From positions 310,001-374,000 of the forward strand of contig CAVRSD010000005.1 of the NCBI GenBank assembly GCA_963723765.1: a DNA stretch of 64,000 bases. The letters are read 5' to 3'. The notes under the pieces were generated by a model, which searched no databases, was not told where the DNA came from, and worked only from the letters and a program-made list of their open reading frames with translations. The position numbers and the translations under genes were made by a program. Numbering within the stretch: position 1 is the first letter of the stretch; each line of letters begins with the position of its first letter. Source of the DNA: DATBAX01 sp963723765. Its GTDB lineage: Bacteria; Acidobacteriota; Terriglobia; Terriglobales; Acidobacteriaceae. Positions 1-8,606 of this stretch are shown here, one piece after another.

Positions 1-109
1 TTTCGATCGACATGGCCGAACTCACCTGAAAGTTTGCAGTATGTAGTTTCTTGAACCAGAGCAATCCAAGGGCCAGCATTATTGCACCGATCCCGAGGCA
101 TGTGTACAA
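1..109 (-). CDS. Possible membrane protein, N-terminal fragment cut by window edge
   Basis: A leftward open frame runs off the left edge of the window. It opens after an in-frame stop near 124 and could start at a TTG (109) or at an ATG (79). The readable part contains a short hydrophobic stretch (around LGIGAIMLALGLLW) followed by KKLH and a polar segment, as in a protein with one N-terminal transmembrane anchor. There is only a weak AAGGA upstream of the TTG. Too little is visible to name a family, and the frame may not be coding. Confidence 0.25.
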   Translation of the reverse strand, partial: MYTCLGIGAIMLALGLLWFKKLHTANFQVSSAMSIE

Positions 110-218
110 GAAAGTTCTAATTCCTTAAGAAATTTACACGAAAAGACCTATGCCAACATTGGAAAACCGCCATAGAATGCACTATTTTCGGTGCAATCAT
201 GGAATGCAATAGGCAAAT

Positions 219-548
219 TTAGCCCAGGATTTCAGGCAATATATCTATGTTCCGGATGCTGGCGGCCACGCCAAAGTTGCCGTCCGCCTTGTTTTCCACC
301 CGCACCACGGAAGCCTGGCAGCAGACCCAGCGTTTTTCGCCCTGCGTGAGTTCCGGCGGCAGGATGAGCACCATTTCCAGTTCGCTGCCTTCGGAAATGT
401 GCGAATTGGTGTAGAGAAAAATCCCGCTCGTACTCAAATCCCTGGTCTGACCGGTGAGTTGCAGATTGCCCTGCGGCGCCTTGATGGAGACCGGCACACT
501 GGCCGGAATGCGCTGTCCGGAACGGCGATCATCCTTGGGGGTCGTCAT
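219..548 (-). CDS. PilZ domain protein (c-di-GMP binding type)
   Basis: A 109-residue single-domain PilZ protein. Both signature motifs are visible: R9-S-G-Q-R13 (RxxxR) near the N-terminus and D37-L-S-T-S-G42 (D/NxSxxG) at the start of the beta barrel, so cyclic di-GMP binding is likely. The open frame extends upstream to 656, but the first 36 residues look unlike protein, so the ATG at 548 (MTTPKDDRR) was chosen; no strong ribosome site precedes it. It is presumably a cytosolic effector acting on an unknown partner. It is one of five PilZ genes in this window. Confidence 0.85.
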   Translation of the reverse strand: MTTPKDDRRSGQRIPASVPVSIKAPQGNLQLTGQTRDLSTSGIFLYTNSHISEGSELEMVLILPPELTQGEKRWVCCQASVVRVENKADGNFGVAASIRNIDILPEILG

Positions 549-723
549 GCGAGGGGAGAGAGTACCACAGATCGGCCCCAAAGAAAGAATCTCAGATTCA
601 TTTGGGATGTGGCGAGCCAAAGCACTTAACCTGCGAGGCTCACAAAGCCAGCGCAAAGGAACGCAAAGTTGAAGGCACGTCTAAACATGCGACTGCCAAC
701 TACGATTCATTTAGCATGGGAAC

Positions 724-1515
724 GTGGCCCGCACGAATTCTCCTCGGCAAGTTGGTCTGGCGCGCGCACTTTCCAAGCTGGGGTATTGTTCGCGATCGGA
801 AGCGAGTGACCTGATCCGCGACGAACGAGTAAGACTCAATGGAAAGAGCCGCCGCGATCCGGAAACTCCGGTCCATTTGGGAAAAGACCGGATCGAAGTG
901 GATGGATTAGTCATCGAGGCCGCAGCCAAGACTTACCTCATGTTGAACAAACCTCGGGGAGTGGTCACGACGGCGTCCGACGAAAGGGGCCGCAAAACGG
1001 TTTATGAACTTCTGGATACTGCCTTGCTAGGGAGAGCCGTGCCCTGGGTCGCTCCGGTGGGGCGATTGGACAAGGCGAGCGAAGGACTATTGCTGCTCAC
1101 CAATGATTCAGAGTGGGCGGCTCGCCTGCTGAACCCGGAAACTCATCTCGACAAAATTTATCAGGTGCAGATTGGAAAAGCTGCGGATGAGAAATTGCTC
1201 GCGACCATGATCCAGGGCGTACACACCCACGATGACGATTTTCTGCGGGTGAAGGCTGTCCGGGTGGTGCGCAGCGGACAACGGAACAGCTGGATCGAAG
1301 TGGTGCTCGATGAAGGCAAGAACCGCCACATTCGGCGTCTGCTGGAAAAGTTGAACGTGGAAGTGTTGCGCCTGGTGCGAGTGGCGATTGGGCCCCTGGC
1401 CCTGGGAGAGCTGGACAAAGGCAAGGTCAGAGAGTTAACCAAGGCGGAAAAGAATTCGCTGGACTCCGCAATGTCTTCGAAGTCCGCTAGTTCAAGATCT
1501 AATCTCAGGCAGTGA
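724..1515 (+). CDS. RsuA/RluB-family rRNA pseudouridine synthase
   Basis: This enzyme isomerises a specific uridine of ribosomal RNA to pseudouridine. Residues about 10-65 form an S4 RNA-binding domain (ALSKLGYCSRSEASDLI), followed by the RsuA-type catalytic domain with the hallmark GRLDKASEGLLLLTND. D116 in that motif is the expected catalytic aspartate. The KNRHIRRL segment near residue 200 is also typical. The length (263) fits the RluB/RluF branch, but the target base cannot be read from sequence. The start is GTG; an ATG eight bases upstream is out of frame. The 3' end overlaps the convergent regulator at 1505 by 11 bases. Confidence 0.9.
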   Translation: MARTNSPRQVGLARALSKLGYCSRSEASDLIRDERVRLNGKSRRDPETPVHLGKDRIEVDGLVIEAAAKTYLMLNKPRGVVTTASDERGRKTVYELLDTALLGRAVPWVAPVGRLDKASEGLLLLTNDSEWAARLLNPETHLDKIYQVQIGKAADEKLLATMIQGVHTHDDDFLRVKAVRVVRSGQRNSWIEVVLDEGKNRHIRRLLEKLNVEVLRLVRVAIGPLALGELDKGKVRELTKAEKNSLDSAMSSKSASSRSNLRQ

Positions 1516-2101
1516 CAATCACTCCGGTGCAGGGACTTTTCCCGATGCGGCGATAGCTGTGGCGAACGGCGGAATCGAAATAGACGGCATCTCCGGAATC
1601 GAGGGTATAGATTTCCTGGCCAATCGCCAGTTCCAGTTTGCCGTTGATCACGTAGAGCAGCTCGACTCCTGAATGTTGGTGATGAGGGGTTTTTCCGTCC
1701 GGGAAGGGCTCGAATTCCGCATAGAAAGCATTCAACTTCCGCTCCGTAGCTTTAAAGTCAAGACTCTCAAAATTGTAGGCAATCGTGCTGCCGCCGTGCC
1801 TTTCAGGAAATCGAATGCGTTCCTTCTTGCGAACAATGGAAACCACATGGCGTTTGCGCTCATCGGCGAAGAAATATTCCAGCCCCACTCCAAATACCAT
1901 GGCGATGCGCAGCAGGGTAGGCAGCGTAGGAAATAGTTTGCCGCGCTCCAGTTTTGACAACATGGCAGCGGACATTCCGGTGTGCTTGCCAAGCTCCACC
2001 AATCCCATGCTCTTTTTCAGCCGCAGGTTGCGAAGTTTCTCGCCGAGCCCATAAGGCTTTAGCCCATCCACGATGGTTTTATTGATCACTGCTCCCTCCA
2101 T
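1505..2101 (-). CDS. XRE-family transcriptional regulator with C-terminal cupin domain
   Basis: A 198-residue regulator with an N-terminal helix-turn-helix of the Cro/CI (XRE) type at about residues 17-75 (LGEKLRNLRLKKSMGLVELG, then MSAAMLSKLERGK). A C-terminal cupin barrel lies at about 120-195 (TPHHQHSGVELLYVINGKLE and GDAVYFDSAVRHSYR), where the histidines could bind a metal or shape a small-molecule pocket. This architecture is common among repressors that sense a metabolite through the cupin. Neighbours do not reveal a target; autoregulation from the divergent region 2102-2250 shared with the DUF378 gene is possible. The ligand is unknown. Confidence 0.85.
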   Translation of the reverse strand: MEGAVINKTIVDGLKPYGLGEKLRNLRLKKSMGLVELGKHTGMSAAMLSKLERGKLFPTLPTLLRIAMVFGVGLEYFFADERKRHVVSIVRKKERIRFPERHGGSTIAYNFESLDFKATERKLNAFYAEFEPFPDGKTPHHQHSGVELLYVINGKLELAIGQEIYTLDSGDAVYFDSAVRHSYRRIGKSPCTGVIVTA

Positions 2102-2250
2102 TTTTCACGGTAATCCAAAAAACTGCGTTTTATTGACCTTCAGGCACATGAGTTGATCCATTTCGTTGTCGCAGTAGGCAAATTATTGTTCCCCACAGTT
2201 AATATAGCGGCAGGCGGAAAATTGCAACCCGCAGATTTAAGGAGAAACTC

Positions 2251-2460
2251 ATGAAGATCGTGAACATCATTGCATTAGTCCTGTTGGTGGTTGGCGGGCT
2301 GAATTGGGGGTTAGTGGGTTTGGCCCATTTCGATCTGGTTGCCGCCATCTTCGGCATGAAATTCGGGCAGACTTCGGTACTCAGTTCTGTCGTGTACACG
2401 CTGGTGGCTCTGGCGGCGGTGTATCAGGCTCTGTCGTTGAAGTCGTTTCAAAACCGGTAA
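2251..2460 (+). CDS. DUF378 small membrane protein
   Basis: A 69-residue protein with two hydrophobic segments: residues 5-25, including the DUF378 hallmark GGLNWGLVGL, and about 40-62. It is predicted to be a small inner-membrane protein. The function of DUF378 proteins is unknown to me. A clear ribosome site (AAGGAG) lies seven bases before the ATG. An intrinsic terminator follows at 2496, so the gene is probably monocistronic, divergent from the XRE-cupin regulator. Confidence 0.85.
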   Translation: MKIVNIIALVLLVVGGLNWGLVGLAHFDLVAAIFGMKFGQTSVLSSVVYTLVALAAVYQALSLKSFQNR

Positions 2461-2495
2461 AGCAGCAGACTCGACTGGAAATCAAACCAAGTCCA

Positions 2496-2529
2496 CGGAG
2501 GAGTTCGAAGCGAACTTCTCCGTTTTTTT
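2496..2529 (+). terminator. Rho-independent terminator after the DUF378 gene
   Basis: A 12-bp stem CGGAGGAGTTCG / CGAACTTCTCCG (one G-U pair) with an AAG loop is followed directly by seven T residues at 2523-2529. The T-run ends only seven bases before the photolyase ATG at 2537, so the terminator also lies inside whatever leader that gene has. Confidence 0.85.
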
Positions 2530-2536
2530 CAATCCT

Positions 2537-3937
2537 ATGGATGCTTTGGAAAAAATACGTCAGGACGAGCGTGTGACGGTGCGCAAGTCCGGGACACCTG
2601 ATCCGAGGGGGAATTGCGTTGTCTATTGGATGCAACGCAGCCAACGCGGCCGTGACAATCCAGCTCTTGACGTAGCCATTCGCGTCGCGAATGAATTAAG
2701 CAAAGCGGTGGTAGTTTTCTTTGCGCCTGTACCTTTTTATCCCAACGCCAATTTTCGCCATTATCGCTTCCTGGCCGAAGGCATTCCGGACATAGCGGAA
2801 GACCTCGCAGCACGCAGACTTGGCTTTGTTCTGCGCGCTTATCCCCAACATAGCCTTTTGAAATTTTGCGAAGAAGTGCGAGCGGCGATGGTAATCGGCG
2901 ATGAGAATCCGATGCGGGAGCCTGAAGAATGGCGGGTTCGCGTAACCCAACGAATTCAGGTGCCGTTCTGGACAGTTGATGCGGACGTAGTGGTCCCTTC
3001 CCGACTACTGGAGAAGGAACAGTACGCGGCGCGCACCATTCGGCCTCGCCTTCATCGTCTTCTGCCAAAATTTCTTGTTCCCCCGGCAAAAGTCGAAGCG
3101 CGAGTGCCATGGGTAAAGCCGAGTCGCCTTCATTCCCTATCGCTGGACGATGACTTCATGGCGGATTGGATGATGGATCGTTCCGTCGCGCCGGTGGCGC
3201 AATGGCGAGGTGGAAGCAGGGCGGGCCACGAGTTGTTGGACCAGTTTGTTGGGCGCGGTCTGCAGAATTATTTAGAACAACGCAATCATCCGGAATGCGA
3301 GGGAACCAGCCGCCTGTCTCCGTATTTGCACTTTGGGCAGATCAGTCCGCTGGCTGCTGCTTTGGCGGTGCAGAATTCATCAGCACCGGAGCTGGCGAAG
3401 CAGGCATTCCTGGAACAGTTGATTGTCCGGCGTGAGCTTTCCATCAACTTTATTCGCTTCAATCCGGTTTATGACTCGGTGGAATGTCTGGAGCCCTGGG
3501 CCGAGCGCACCATTGCCGAGCACGCGCCCGACGGACGGACATTCACTTACAACGAAGAGCAGCTTGGCGACGCCGAGACCCATGATCCGCTATGGAATGC
3601 GGCGCAAAAACAGATGGTGCTGACCGGCTGGATGCACAATTACCTGCGGATGTATTGGGCGAAAAAAATTCTGGAGTGGAGTCCCTCCATAGCTGTGGCC
3701 TACCGGCGAGCCGTTTGGCTGAATGACCGCTATGAACTGGATGGACGCGATCCCAACGGATATGCGGGTATCGCCTGGGCCATTGTGGGCAAGCATGATC
3801 GGGCCTGGTCAGACCGGCCGGTGTTTGGGAAGATCCGTTATATGTCATTTGCCAGCACCTCGCGAAAGTTCGACTCGAAAAAATATATCGAGCAGATCAA
3901 CCATATCGAAAAGCGCGGGCTGGGAAGAGCAGTGTGA
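2537..3937 (+). CDS. phr: Class II deoxyribodipyrimidine photolyase
   Basis: A 466-residue DNA repair flavoenzyme that uses light to split cyclobutane pyrimidine dimers. It belongs to the class II (eukaryote-like) branch: the N-terminal YWMQRSQRGRDNPAL is diagnostic, and the C-terminal FAD-binding half carries LVIRREL-like (QLIVRRELSINF), WMHNYLRMYWAKKILEW and LDGRDPNGYAGIAWAIVGKHD. The length is typical. The ATG at 2537 follows the T-run of the upstream intrinsic terminator by seven bases, and no ribosome site is visible. Expression therefore depends on read-through, a start of transcription inside the T-run (leaderless mRNA), or a later start such as the GTG codons near 2572. Confidence 0.93.
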   Translation: MDALEKIRQDERVTVRKSGTPDPRGNCVVYWMQRSQRGRDNPALDVAIRVANELSKAVVVFFAPVPFYPNANFRHYRFLAEGIPDIAEDLAARRLGFVLRAYPQHSLLKFCEEVRAAMVIGDENPMREPEEWRVRVTQRIQVPFWTVDADVVVPSRLLEKEQYAARTIRPRLHRLLPKFLVPPAKVEARVPWVKPSRLHSLSLDDDFMADWMMDRSVAPVAQWRGGSRAGHELLDQFVGRGLQNYLEQRNHPECEGTSRLSPYLHFGQISPLAAALAVQNSSAPELAKQAFLEQLIVRRELSINFIRFNPVYDSVECLEPWAERTIAEHAPDGRTFTYNEEQLGDAETHDPLWNAAQKQMVLTGWMHNYLRMYWAKKILEWSPSIAVAYRRAVWLNDRYELDGRDPNGYAGIAWAIVGKHDRAWSDRPVFGKIRYMSFASTSRKFDSKKYIEQINHIEKRGLGRAV

Positions 3938-3977
3938 GGTAAGGCTTGGGTGGAAATTGGAGGAAAGCGAAGGCTTA

Positions 3978-4547
3978 CTAGTCGGAGCCTTCTTTAAGAA
4001 ACGGCATTTGGGAAAGATGTTTAGCGGCAACTTCGAGTTGCTGCAGATCGGCCAGGGTAAAATCCGGGCCCGCCAAGTTTAAATCGTAGCCTTTGCGGGA
4101 AATCTGGATGACTCCTAATACTTTGCGCTCCGCATTCAGCACAGGCGCTGACATCAGCTTTTGGATGGGCGGTTGTTCCGGTGGAGGTTCTTCGCCAGCG
4201 GTGGCTTTCACGGCCTCGAAAATATTGGCATGCCTTACTTTCACGAAATTATTGAACAACTCCACTTTCTTAGTCATGGCGGTGTGTGCAGCCACAGCCG
4301 AGGAACTTGAAACGGGAATGGCTCCCGCCGTCTTCAGGTGTTCGGGAACAAGAAACTTGAGCAGACCCTTCTCCAGACGGAGCAGGGCAATTTCAGTGGA
4401 CCGCACCTTGAATTGTTTGGCTAGCTCGGCACAAAACACAACAGCGGTGGACGCCTTGACTGGTTCCGGTGCGTTCGCCGCAGGATCAAGCGCTGGTGCG
4501 GCGCCGGTCGCGGAACCGCCTCCGGGATTTTGCTTTCCTTTTTGCAT
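3978..4547 (-). CDS. GAF domain protein
   Basis: A 189-residue protein with a Gly/Ala/Pro-rich N-terminus (about 1-32) and a GAF fold over the rest (STAVVFCAELAKQFKV, then MSAPVLNAERKVLGVIQISRK near residues 130-150). GAF domains bind small ligands or mediate dimerisation. No output domain is attached, so it would act through a partner. The insert EEPPPEQPP interrupts the domain. It is convergent with the photolyase. A longer GAF protein is encoded at 57858. The ligand is unknown. Confidence 0.7.
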   Translation of the reverse strand: MQKGKQNPGGGSATGAAPALDPAANAPEPVKASTAVVFCAELAKQFKVRSTEIALLRLEKGLLKFLVPEHLKTAGAIPVSSSSAVAAHTAMTKKVELFNNFVKVRHANIFEAVKATAGEEPPPEQPPIQKLMSAPVLNAERKVLGVIQISRKGYDLNLAGPDFTLADLQQLEVAAKHLSQMPFLKEGSD

Positions 4548-4744
4548 GCCATCAGACCGAAACAGAATTCAGGTCGGGACGTAACCATGCTGAACCGTTG
4601 CGCTGGTTACATCAAGTTACCGAGGTACTTTGACCCTGCCTTTTCGAGTCGCCATCCGGTAGCTATCAGGCCAGGCTGGCTGGAGAATGTTGGAGTCAAA
4701 AGGAAGATTAGGTAGAATTCCGGAGACGGGATTTTCGGCCTTCC

Positions 4745-5290
4745 ATGAGATTCATGAAACATATAGCACTAGCTCTGGTTCTGGGGTTCGCCAGCCTGGC
4801 GCATGCGGCCAAGTATAAGCAAATCGGACGCATGGAGAAGCATCCTGACAGCGAGCCACGGGATTTGCTGGGCGGTATGCAGGACCTCTACTTCTCCGGC
4901 GACAAGGTCTGTATGCCGGCGACCGCGAACCATGCCGCGGAGTGCCGGAAATCCGGAGATTGGGTCGTAACGGACATTGGCACGACCACGATTACGCTGG
5001 AAGATGGAACGTCTTTCGAGGTGGAGAGCAATGGGCGGGCGCGCAAGAGCGTATTCGATCGGGTGGTGGACAAGTGGATTACGCACAGGCTGGTTCATAA
5101 CGCACTGAGCAAACATTACGATCCCAATGAAAATGGGGCCGCCGCCCGCGGCACATTCCGCTATCGGGTGCGCATGTCCAAGAATGTTGCGTATCAGATA
5201 CAGATCAAAGGAATAGGCAAGGGCCCCTATCCAACATCCAGCAAGTCGGTGGTTACTGCAAATCCCAGCGGGAAACCTGCTACTCCTTAA
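4745..5290 (+). CDS. Secreted hypothetical protein
   Basis: A 181-residue protein of unknown function. It begins with a short positively charged segment, a hydrophobic core (HIALALVLGFASL) and AHA-A, a good Sec signal peptide with cleavage around residue 21. The mature part is mixed alpha/beta by eye and contains two cysteines (VCMPATANHAAEC) that could form a disulphide in the periplasm. An alternative ATG lies three codons downstream. Its 3' end overlaps the convergent rhodanese gene by 11 bases. I do not recognise the family. Confidence 0.7.
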   Translation: MRFMKHIALALVLGFASLAHAAKYKQIGRMEKHPDSEPRDLLGGMQDLYFSGDKVCMPATANHAAECRKSGDWVVTDIGTTTITLEDGTSFEVESNGRARKSVFDRVVDKWITHRLVHNALSKHYDPNENGAAARGTFRYRVRMSKNVAYQIQIKGIGKGPYPTSSKSVVTANPSGKPATP

Positions 5291-5657
5291 CCAACTGCAG
5301 GCCTTTTTCTCTCCATTCGCGATGCCCGCCGTCCATGGAGAGGACGTTGGTGTAGCCCATTTTTTGCAGATTGTCGGCGGCCAGGGCCGAGCGGAATCCG
5401 CCACCACAATAGAGGACCATAGGAATCGCCAGATCTGGAGCACGATTCTCGATGTCGCGCTCGATAATTCCTTTGCCTAGATGAATGGCGCCCGGCAGAT
5501 GGTCTTTGGCGTACTCGCTTTCTTCTCGAACGTCCACCAATAGAAATTTTTCACCTCGGTCAAGCTTGGCCTTGACCTCATCCACGCTGACTTCGCAAAC
5601 TCGACTCTTGGCCTCGGTGACGATCTGTAGAAAGCGCGGGGAATGCTGTTGTGCCAT
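5280..5657 (-). CDS. Rhodanese-like sulfurtransferase domain protein
   Basis: A single-domain rhodanese of 125 residues. The active-site loop is YCGGGFRSA, with the catalytic cysteine that carries the persulfide, and the CH2 motif region is VDVREESEYAKDHLPGAIHL. Such small rhodaneses move sulfane sulfur in the cytosol; the acceptor is unknown. The frame is open to 5684, but the ATG at 5657 (MAQQHSPRF) is preceded by GGAG at a suitable distance and was chosen. The gene is convergent with the secreted protein at 4745. Confidence 0.85.
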   Translation of the reverse strand: MAQQHSPRFLQIVTEAKSRVCEVSVDEVKAKLDRGEKFLLVDVREESEYAKDHLPGAIHLGKGIIERDIENRAPDLAIPMVLYCGGGFRSALAADNLQKMGYTNVLSMDGGHREWREKGLQLVKE

Positions 5658-5735
5658 GAGGTTAGCTCCGCCAAACTTCGACACGAAATGGTGCGAGGAA
5701 CTGTCACCTGCGGTGAATCCGTTCGAAGGGACAAC

Positions 5736-6125
5736 CTATATTGTATCGGATGGCCGTTTGCTGGACTGAATCGGGGATGCTGTCTGATCCAGAAACTGCT
5801 GCAAATCGGCTTGCAACCTGAGCCGGTCTTTTTCGGGAAGATCGCAGAATCCAAAAGGCTGCAGACAGCCTTGCGTTGCCCACATGGGAAACAGAGTGAC
5901 GGCTCGACTGCGCACCGTGCTTGATCCCACGTGAAAGATCACTTCCACCTTAATTTTCTCGTCCAGGGGATTCTCCAGTTGGAGCACTCCACCGGAGGTG
6001 GAGAGTTGGTGCAATCGGGAACGAACTTGCTTGCCGTTTTCCAACCGAATAATGGCCAGGACGGCGCCACCTAGTTTTACGCGGGGAGGGCGTTTGGCAG
6101 TAGGGGTCTGAGAAGTCTTAGGCAT
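5736..6125 (-). CDS. Degenerate PilZ-like protein
   Basis: A 129-residue PilZ-type beta-barrel protein. The usual motifs are altered: the first reads RPPR (RxxR rather than RxxxR), and the second reads QLSTSGG with glutamine in place of Asp/Asn. Cyclic di-GMP binding is therefore doubtful, and the protein may have lost ligand control. The open frame reaches 6146; the start MPKTSQTP at 6125 was preferred. It lies divergent from the pseudo-receiver/PilZ gene at 6359, with which it shares a 233-bp promoter region. Confidence 0.7.
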   Translation of the reverse strand: MPKTSQTPTAKRPPRVKLGGAVLAIIRLENGKQVRSRLHQLSTSGGVLQLENPLDEKIKVEVIFHVGSSTVRSRAVTLFPMWATQGCLQPFGFCDLPEKDRLRLQADLQQFLDQTASPIQSSKRPSDTI

Positions 6126-6251
6126 ATCTGTATCCCAATATGACACTGGGACGGACAGTAGGGCAGATTACGAAAGCACAGCCGGATTAATGCCCAAATC
6201 TAGTCCTTAAGAGGGCCGATAGGGACCTCCTGGCGTTCCAGATTGGTACTT

Positions 6252-6296
6252 CACTTCAATGGGGTATTCCTGTTTTAAAGCACTTCCACTGGGGTA
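6252..6296 (+). promoter_or_regulatory. Direct repeat upstream of the receiver/PilZ gene
   Basis: Two near-identical boxes, CACTTCAATGGGGTA (6252-6266) and CACTTCCACTGGGGTA (6281-6296), are offset by 29 bases, close to three helical turns. They lie 63-107 bases before the ATG at 6359 in a divergent promoter region. This is the layout of a tandem activator or repressor site, but the binding protein is unknown and no clear -35/-10 pair was identified. Confidence 0.35.
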
Positions 6297-6358
6297 ACCG
6301 CTTAACGATTACAGGTGTTACTTTACGGGCACTGTCAGGGGCCTTAAGCTGCGTCCTT

Positions 6359-7096
6359 ATGAAGCTGAACGTGCTCCTTATGTGCCGGAACCAGGCATCC
6401 CTGCGAATTTTGGGAACGGCCTTTCACGGAATTGGCATCGAGCCAGAAGTTTGTCTCTCCGCGCCGGATGCGATGGAGCTATTGGTGAAGGGTCATTACT
6501 CCGCTCTGGTGCTGGATTTTGACCTGCCCGGTGCCGTGCAGGTAGCGCGCATGGCGCGCATGATTTCCCCTGACCGCAGGCCAGTGATTTTCACCATGAT
6601 TGGAGCCATGACTCCCGTGGGAGGCGCGTTTCAGGCAGGTGCTAACTTTGTCCTTTACAAGCCGCTCGAAGCTGAGCAGGTGATACGTTCGCTACGGGCG
6701 GCGCGAGGTTTCATGAATCCGGACCGGCGGCGTTCGCCTCGACACGAAGTGCAGACCCTGGTCTATTTGCACTTCAACGTCGGCGAACTACCCGCGCTGA
6801 TGCTGGATGTGAGTGAGCAAGGCCTGGCCTTGCAGGCGGCCGAGCCATTTCCCAAGGTGCAGGAAGTTCCGCTGCGCTTTGTTCTGCCCGGAACGGCGCA
6901 CAACGTAGAGGCCACGGGTCAGGTAATTTGGTCCAACGAGGACGGGCGGGCGGGAATGTTTTTCTCCCGTCTGACACCGGCGTCACGAAAACATTTGAAA
7001 GACTGGCTCCACAAACACGGCGCCAAGAAGAAAGATGCAGTGCGGGTTCTGATGGAGCCGGAGAAAGTCCGACAGTTCCGGCGTGCGGCCCATTAA
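6359..7096 (+). CDS. Pseudo-receiver plus PilZ domain protein
   Basis: A 245-residue two-domain protein. Residues 1-118 have a response-regulator receiver fold: D53 (LVLDFDLPG) is at the phosphorylation position, T79 and K101 (LYKPLE) are conserved, but the acidic pair that binds magnesium is replaced by C9-R10-N11. Phosphorylation is therefore doubtful. Residues about 122-225 form a PilZ domain with RRRSPRHE and DVSEQG, competent for cyclic di-GMP by motif. The protein probably links a receiver-type interaction surface to c-di-GMP. A basic tail (GAKKKDAVR) follows. No histidine kinase is nearby. Confidence 0.82.
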   Translation: MKLNVLLMCRNQASLRILGTAFHGIGIEPEVCLSAPDAMELLVKGHYSALVLDFDLPGAVQVARMARMISPDRRPVIFTMIGAMTPVGGAFQAGANFVLYKPLEAEQVIRSLRAARGFMNPDRRRSPRHEVQTLVYLHFNVGELPALMLDVSEQGLALQAAEPFPKVQEVPLRFVLPGTAHNVEATGQVIWSNEDGRAGMFFSRLTPASRKHLKDWLHKHGAKKKDAVRVLMEPEKVRQFRRAAH

Positions 7097-7178
7097 AGCT
7101 GTCGTCGAAGTACATCATCGTCATCCGCCAGGAAATCGCCCTTCAGCCGTTGCATGCTAGACTCGCAGTTCCGCTGCG

Positions 7179-8606
7179 ATGAGTCTTGGCATGCCTGAAC
7201 TTACCTTCCTTTCGGCTGTTTCCATGGCCGAACAAATCCGGCTTAAGACACTTTCTCCAGTCGAATTGGTCGAAGCGCACCTGTTCCGAATCGAGAAACT
7301 CAATTCCCGCCTGAATGCGTTCGTCCACATAGATGCGGAGGGTGCGCGCCGCCAGGCAAATGAAGCCGAAGCTGCCGTAATGCGCGGAGACACTCTCGGG
7401 CCCCTGCACGGCGTCCCAGTCAGCATCAAGAGCTCAATAGATGTTGCCGGAATGCATTGCGAAGCCGGAACAGAATTGCGCGCAGGTCACGTGGCAGAGA
7501 AAGACGCGCCGCTGGTGACGAGATTGCGGCAGGCTGGCGCGATCATTCTGGGCGTCACCAACACGCCTGAATTGCTGATGGCCTGGGAGACCGACAATCT
7601 TTTATATGGCCGCACCAACAATCCCTGGGATTTATCACGTACGCCGGGTGGGTCGAGTGGGGGTGAGGCGGCGGCGATTGCCTCGGGATGTTCCGCAGGA
7701 GGCGTCGGCAGCGATGGCGGAGGGTCAATTCGCGTGCCGGCACATTTCAGCGGCATCTGCGGACTGAAACCAACTCCAGGCCGAATTCCCTCCACCGGTC
7801 ATTTTCCGGCTTCGGTCGGGCCTTTTGCTCTGCTTGGAGTCGTCGGTCCCATGGCCCGAACCGTGGCCGATCTGAAGATTCTATTCGAAGTCATGCAGGG
7901 GCCCGATGATGGCGATCCTTCGTCTGCGCCTGTCCCTCTGCGAAAAATCGGACGAGCAGATTTACAAAATGTTCGTATCGGGTATTTCGAAGAGGATGGA
8001 CGTACTCCCGTCACCAAGGAAACTCGGGCGGCTGTGCGCATTGCGGCCGATGGCCTGCGCAGCGCTGGACTCCAAGTGGATTCATTTCGTCCTCAAGGGC
8101 TCGAGCTCGCCCGGCAACTGTGGTGGAACTTTTTCGGAATCGCCGGCGGTATGCTGCTTGGGCCGATGACACAGGGACACGAATCTGATCTCAGTTCGAT
8201 ACTGAAAGAATTTTCCAGTTGGGTCGCAGCCGAACCTTCTCATACCGGCCAAACTCTTCTTGATACCTGGGTCCAGCGCGACGTGGTGCGGCTGCAGATT
8301 TTGGCGGAACTGCGGACGCATCCCATTCTGCTTTGTCCGGTAGCTTCGATCCCGGCATTCAAACATGGTGAACGCAGTTGGAACATTGACGGGCGGGTTG
8401 TGCAATATCTCGATGCCTGGAGTTATTGCGAGTGGTTTAATTTGCTGGGCTTCCCTGCTGCCGTAGTGCCAGTCGGCAGTTCGCCGGAAGGATTGCCCAT
8501 TGGAGTGCAGATTGTGGGAAGGCCGTGGGAAGAAGAGATGGTGCTGGAAATCGCTGCCGTGATCGAAAAGGAATGCGCAGGGTTTCACGAACCGCCGATC
8601 GATTAA
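7179..8606 (+). CDS. Amidase-signature family amidase
   Basis: A 475-residue hydrolase of the amidase-signature family, which cleaves carboxamides with a Ser-cisSer-Lys triad. The three positions are visible: lysine in VPVSIKSS, the cis-serine in TPGGSSGGEAAAIASG, and the nucleophilic serine in GSDGGGSIRVPAHFSG. The next segment ICGLKPTPGRIP is also standard. GatA is a relative, but no gatB or gatC is adjacent and the C-terminal half differs, so a stand-alone amidase is more likely. The substrate is unknown. The gene is transcribed on its own between the PilZ gene and the TPR protein. Confidence 0.88.
   Translation: MSLGMPELTFLSAVSMAEQIRLKTLSPVELVEAHLFRIEKLNSRLNAFVHIDAEGARRQANEAEAAVMRGDTLGPLHGVPVSIKSSIDVAGMHCEAGTELRAGHVAEKDAPLVTRLRQAGAIILGVTNTPELLMAWETDNLLYGRTNNPWDLSRTPGGSSGGEAAAIASGCSAGGVGSDGGGSIRVPAHFSGICGLKPTPGRIPSTGHFPASVGPFALLGVVGPMARTVADLKILFEVMQGPDDGDPSSAPVPLRKIGRADLQNVRIGYFEEDGRTPVTKETRAAVRIAADGLRSAGLQVDSFRPQGLELARQLWWNFFGIAGGMLLGPMTQGHESDLSSILKEFSSWVAAEPSHTGQTLLDTWVQRDVVRLQILAELRTHPILLCPVASIPAFKHGERSWNIDGRVVQYLDAWSYCEWFNLLGFPAAVVPVGSSPEGLPIGVQIVGRPWEEEMVLEIAAVIEKECAGFHEPPID

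Noticed and set aside
2535..3110. 191-codon frame opposite the photolyase
   Set aside because: Overlaps conserved photolyase sequence; composition is arginine/proline-rich as in shadow frames.
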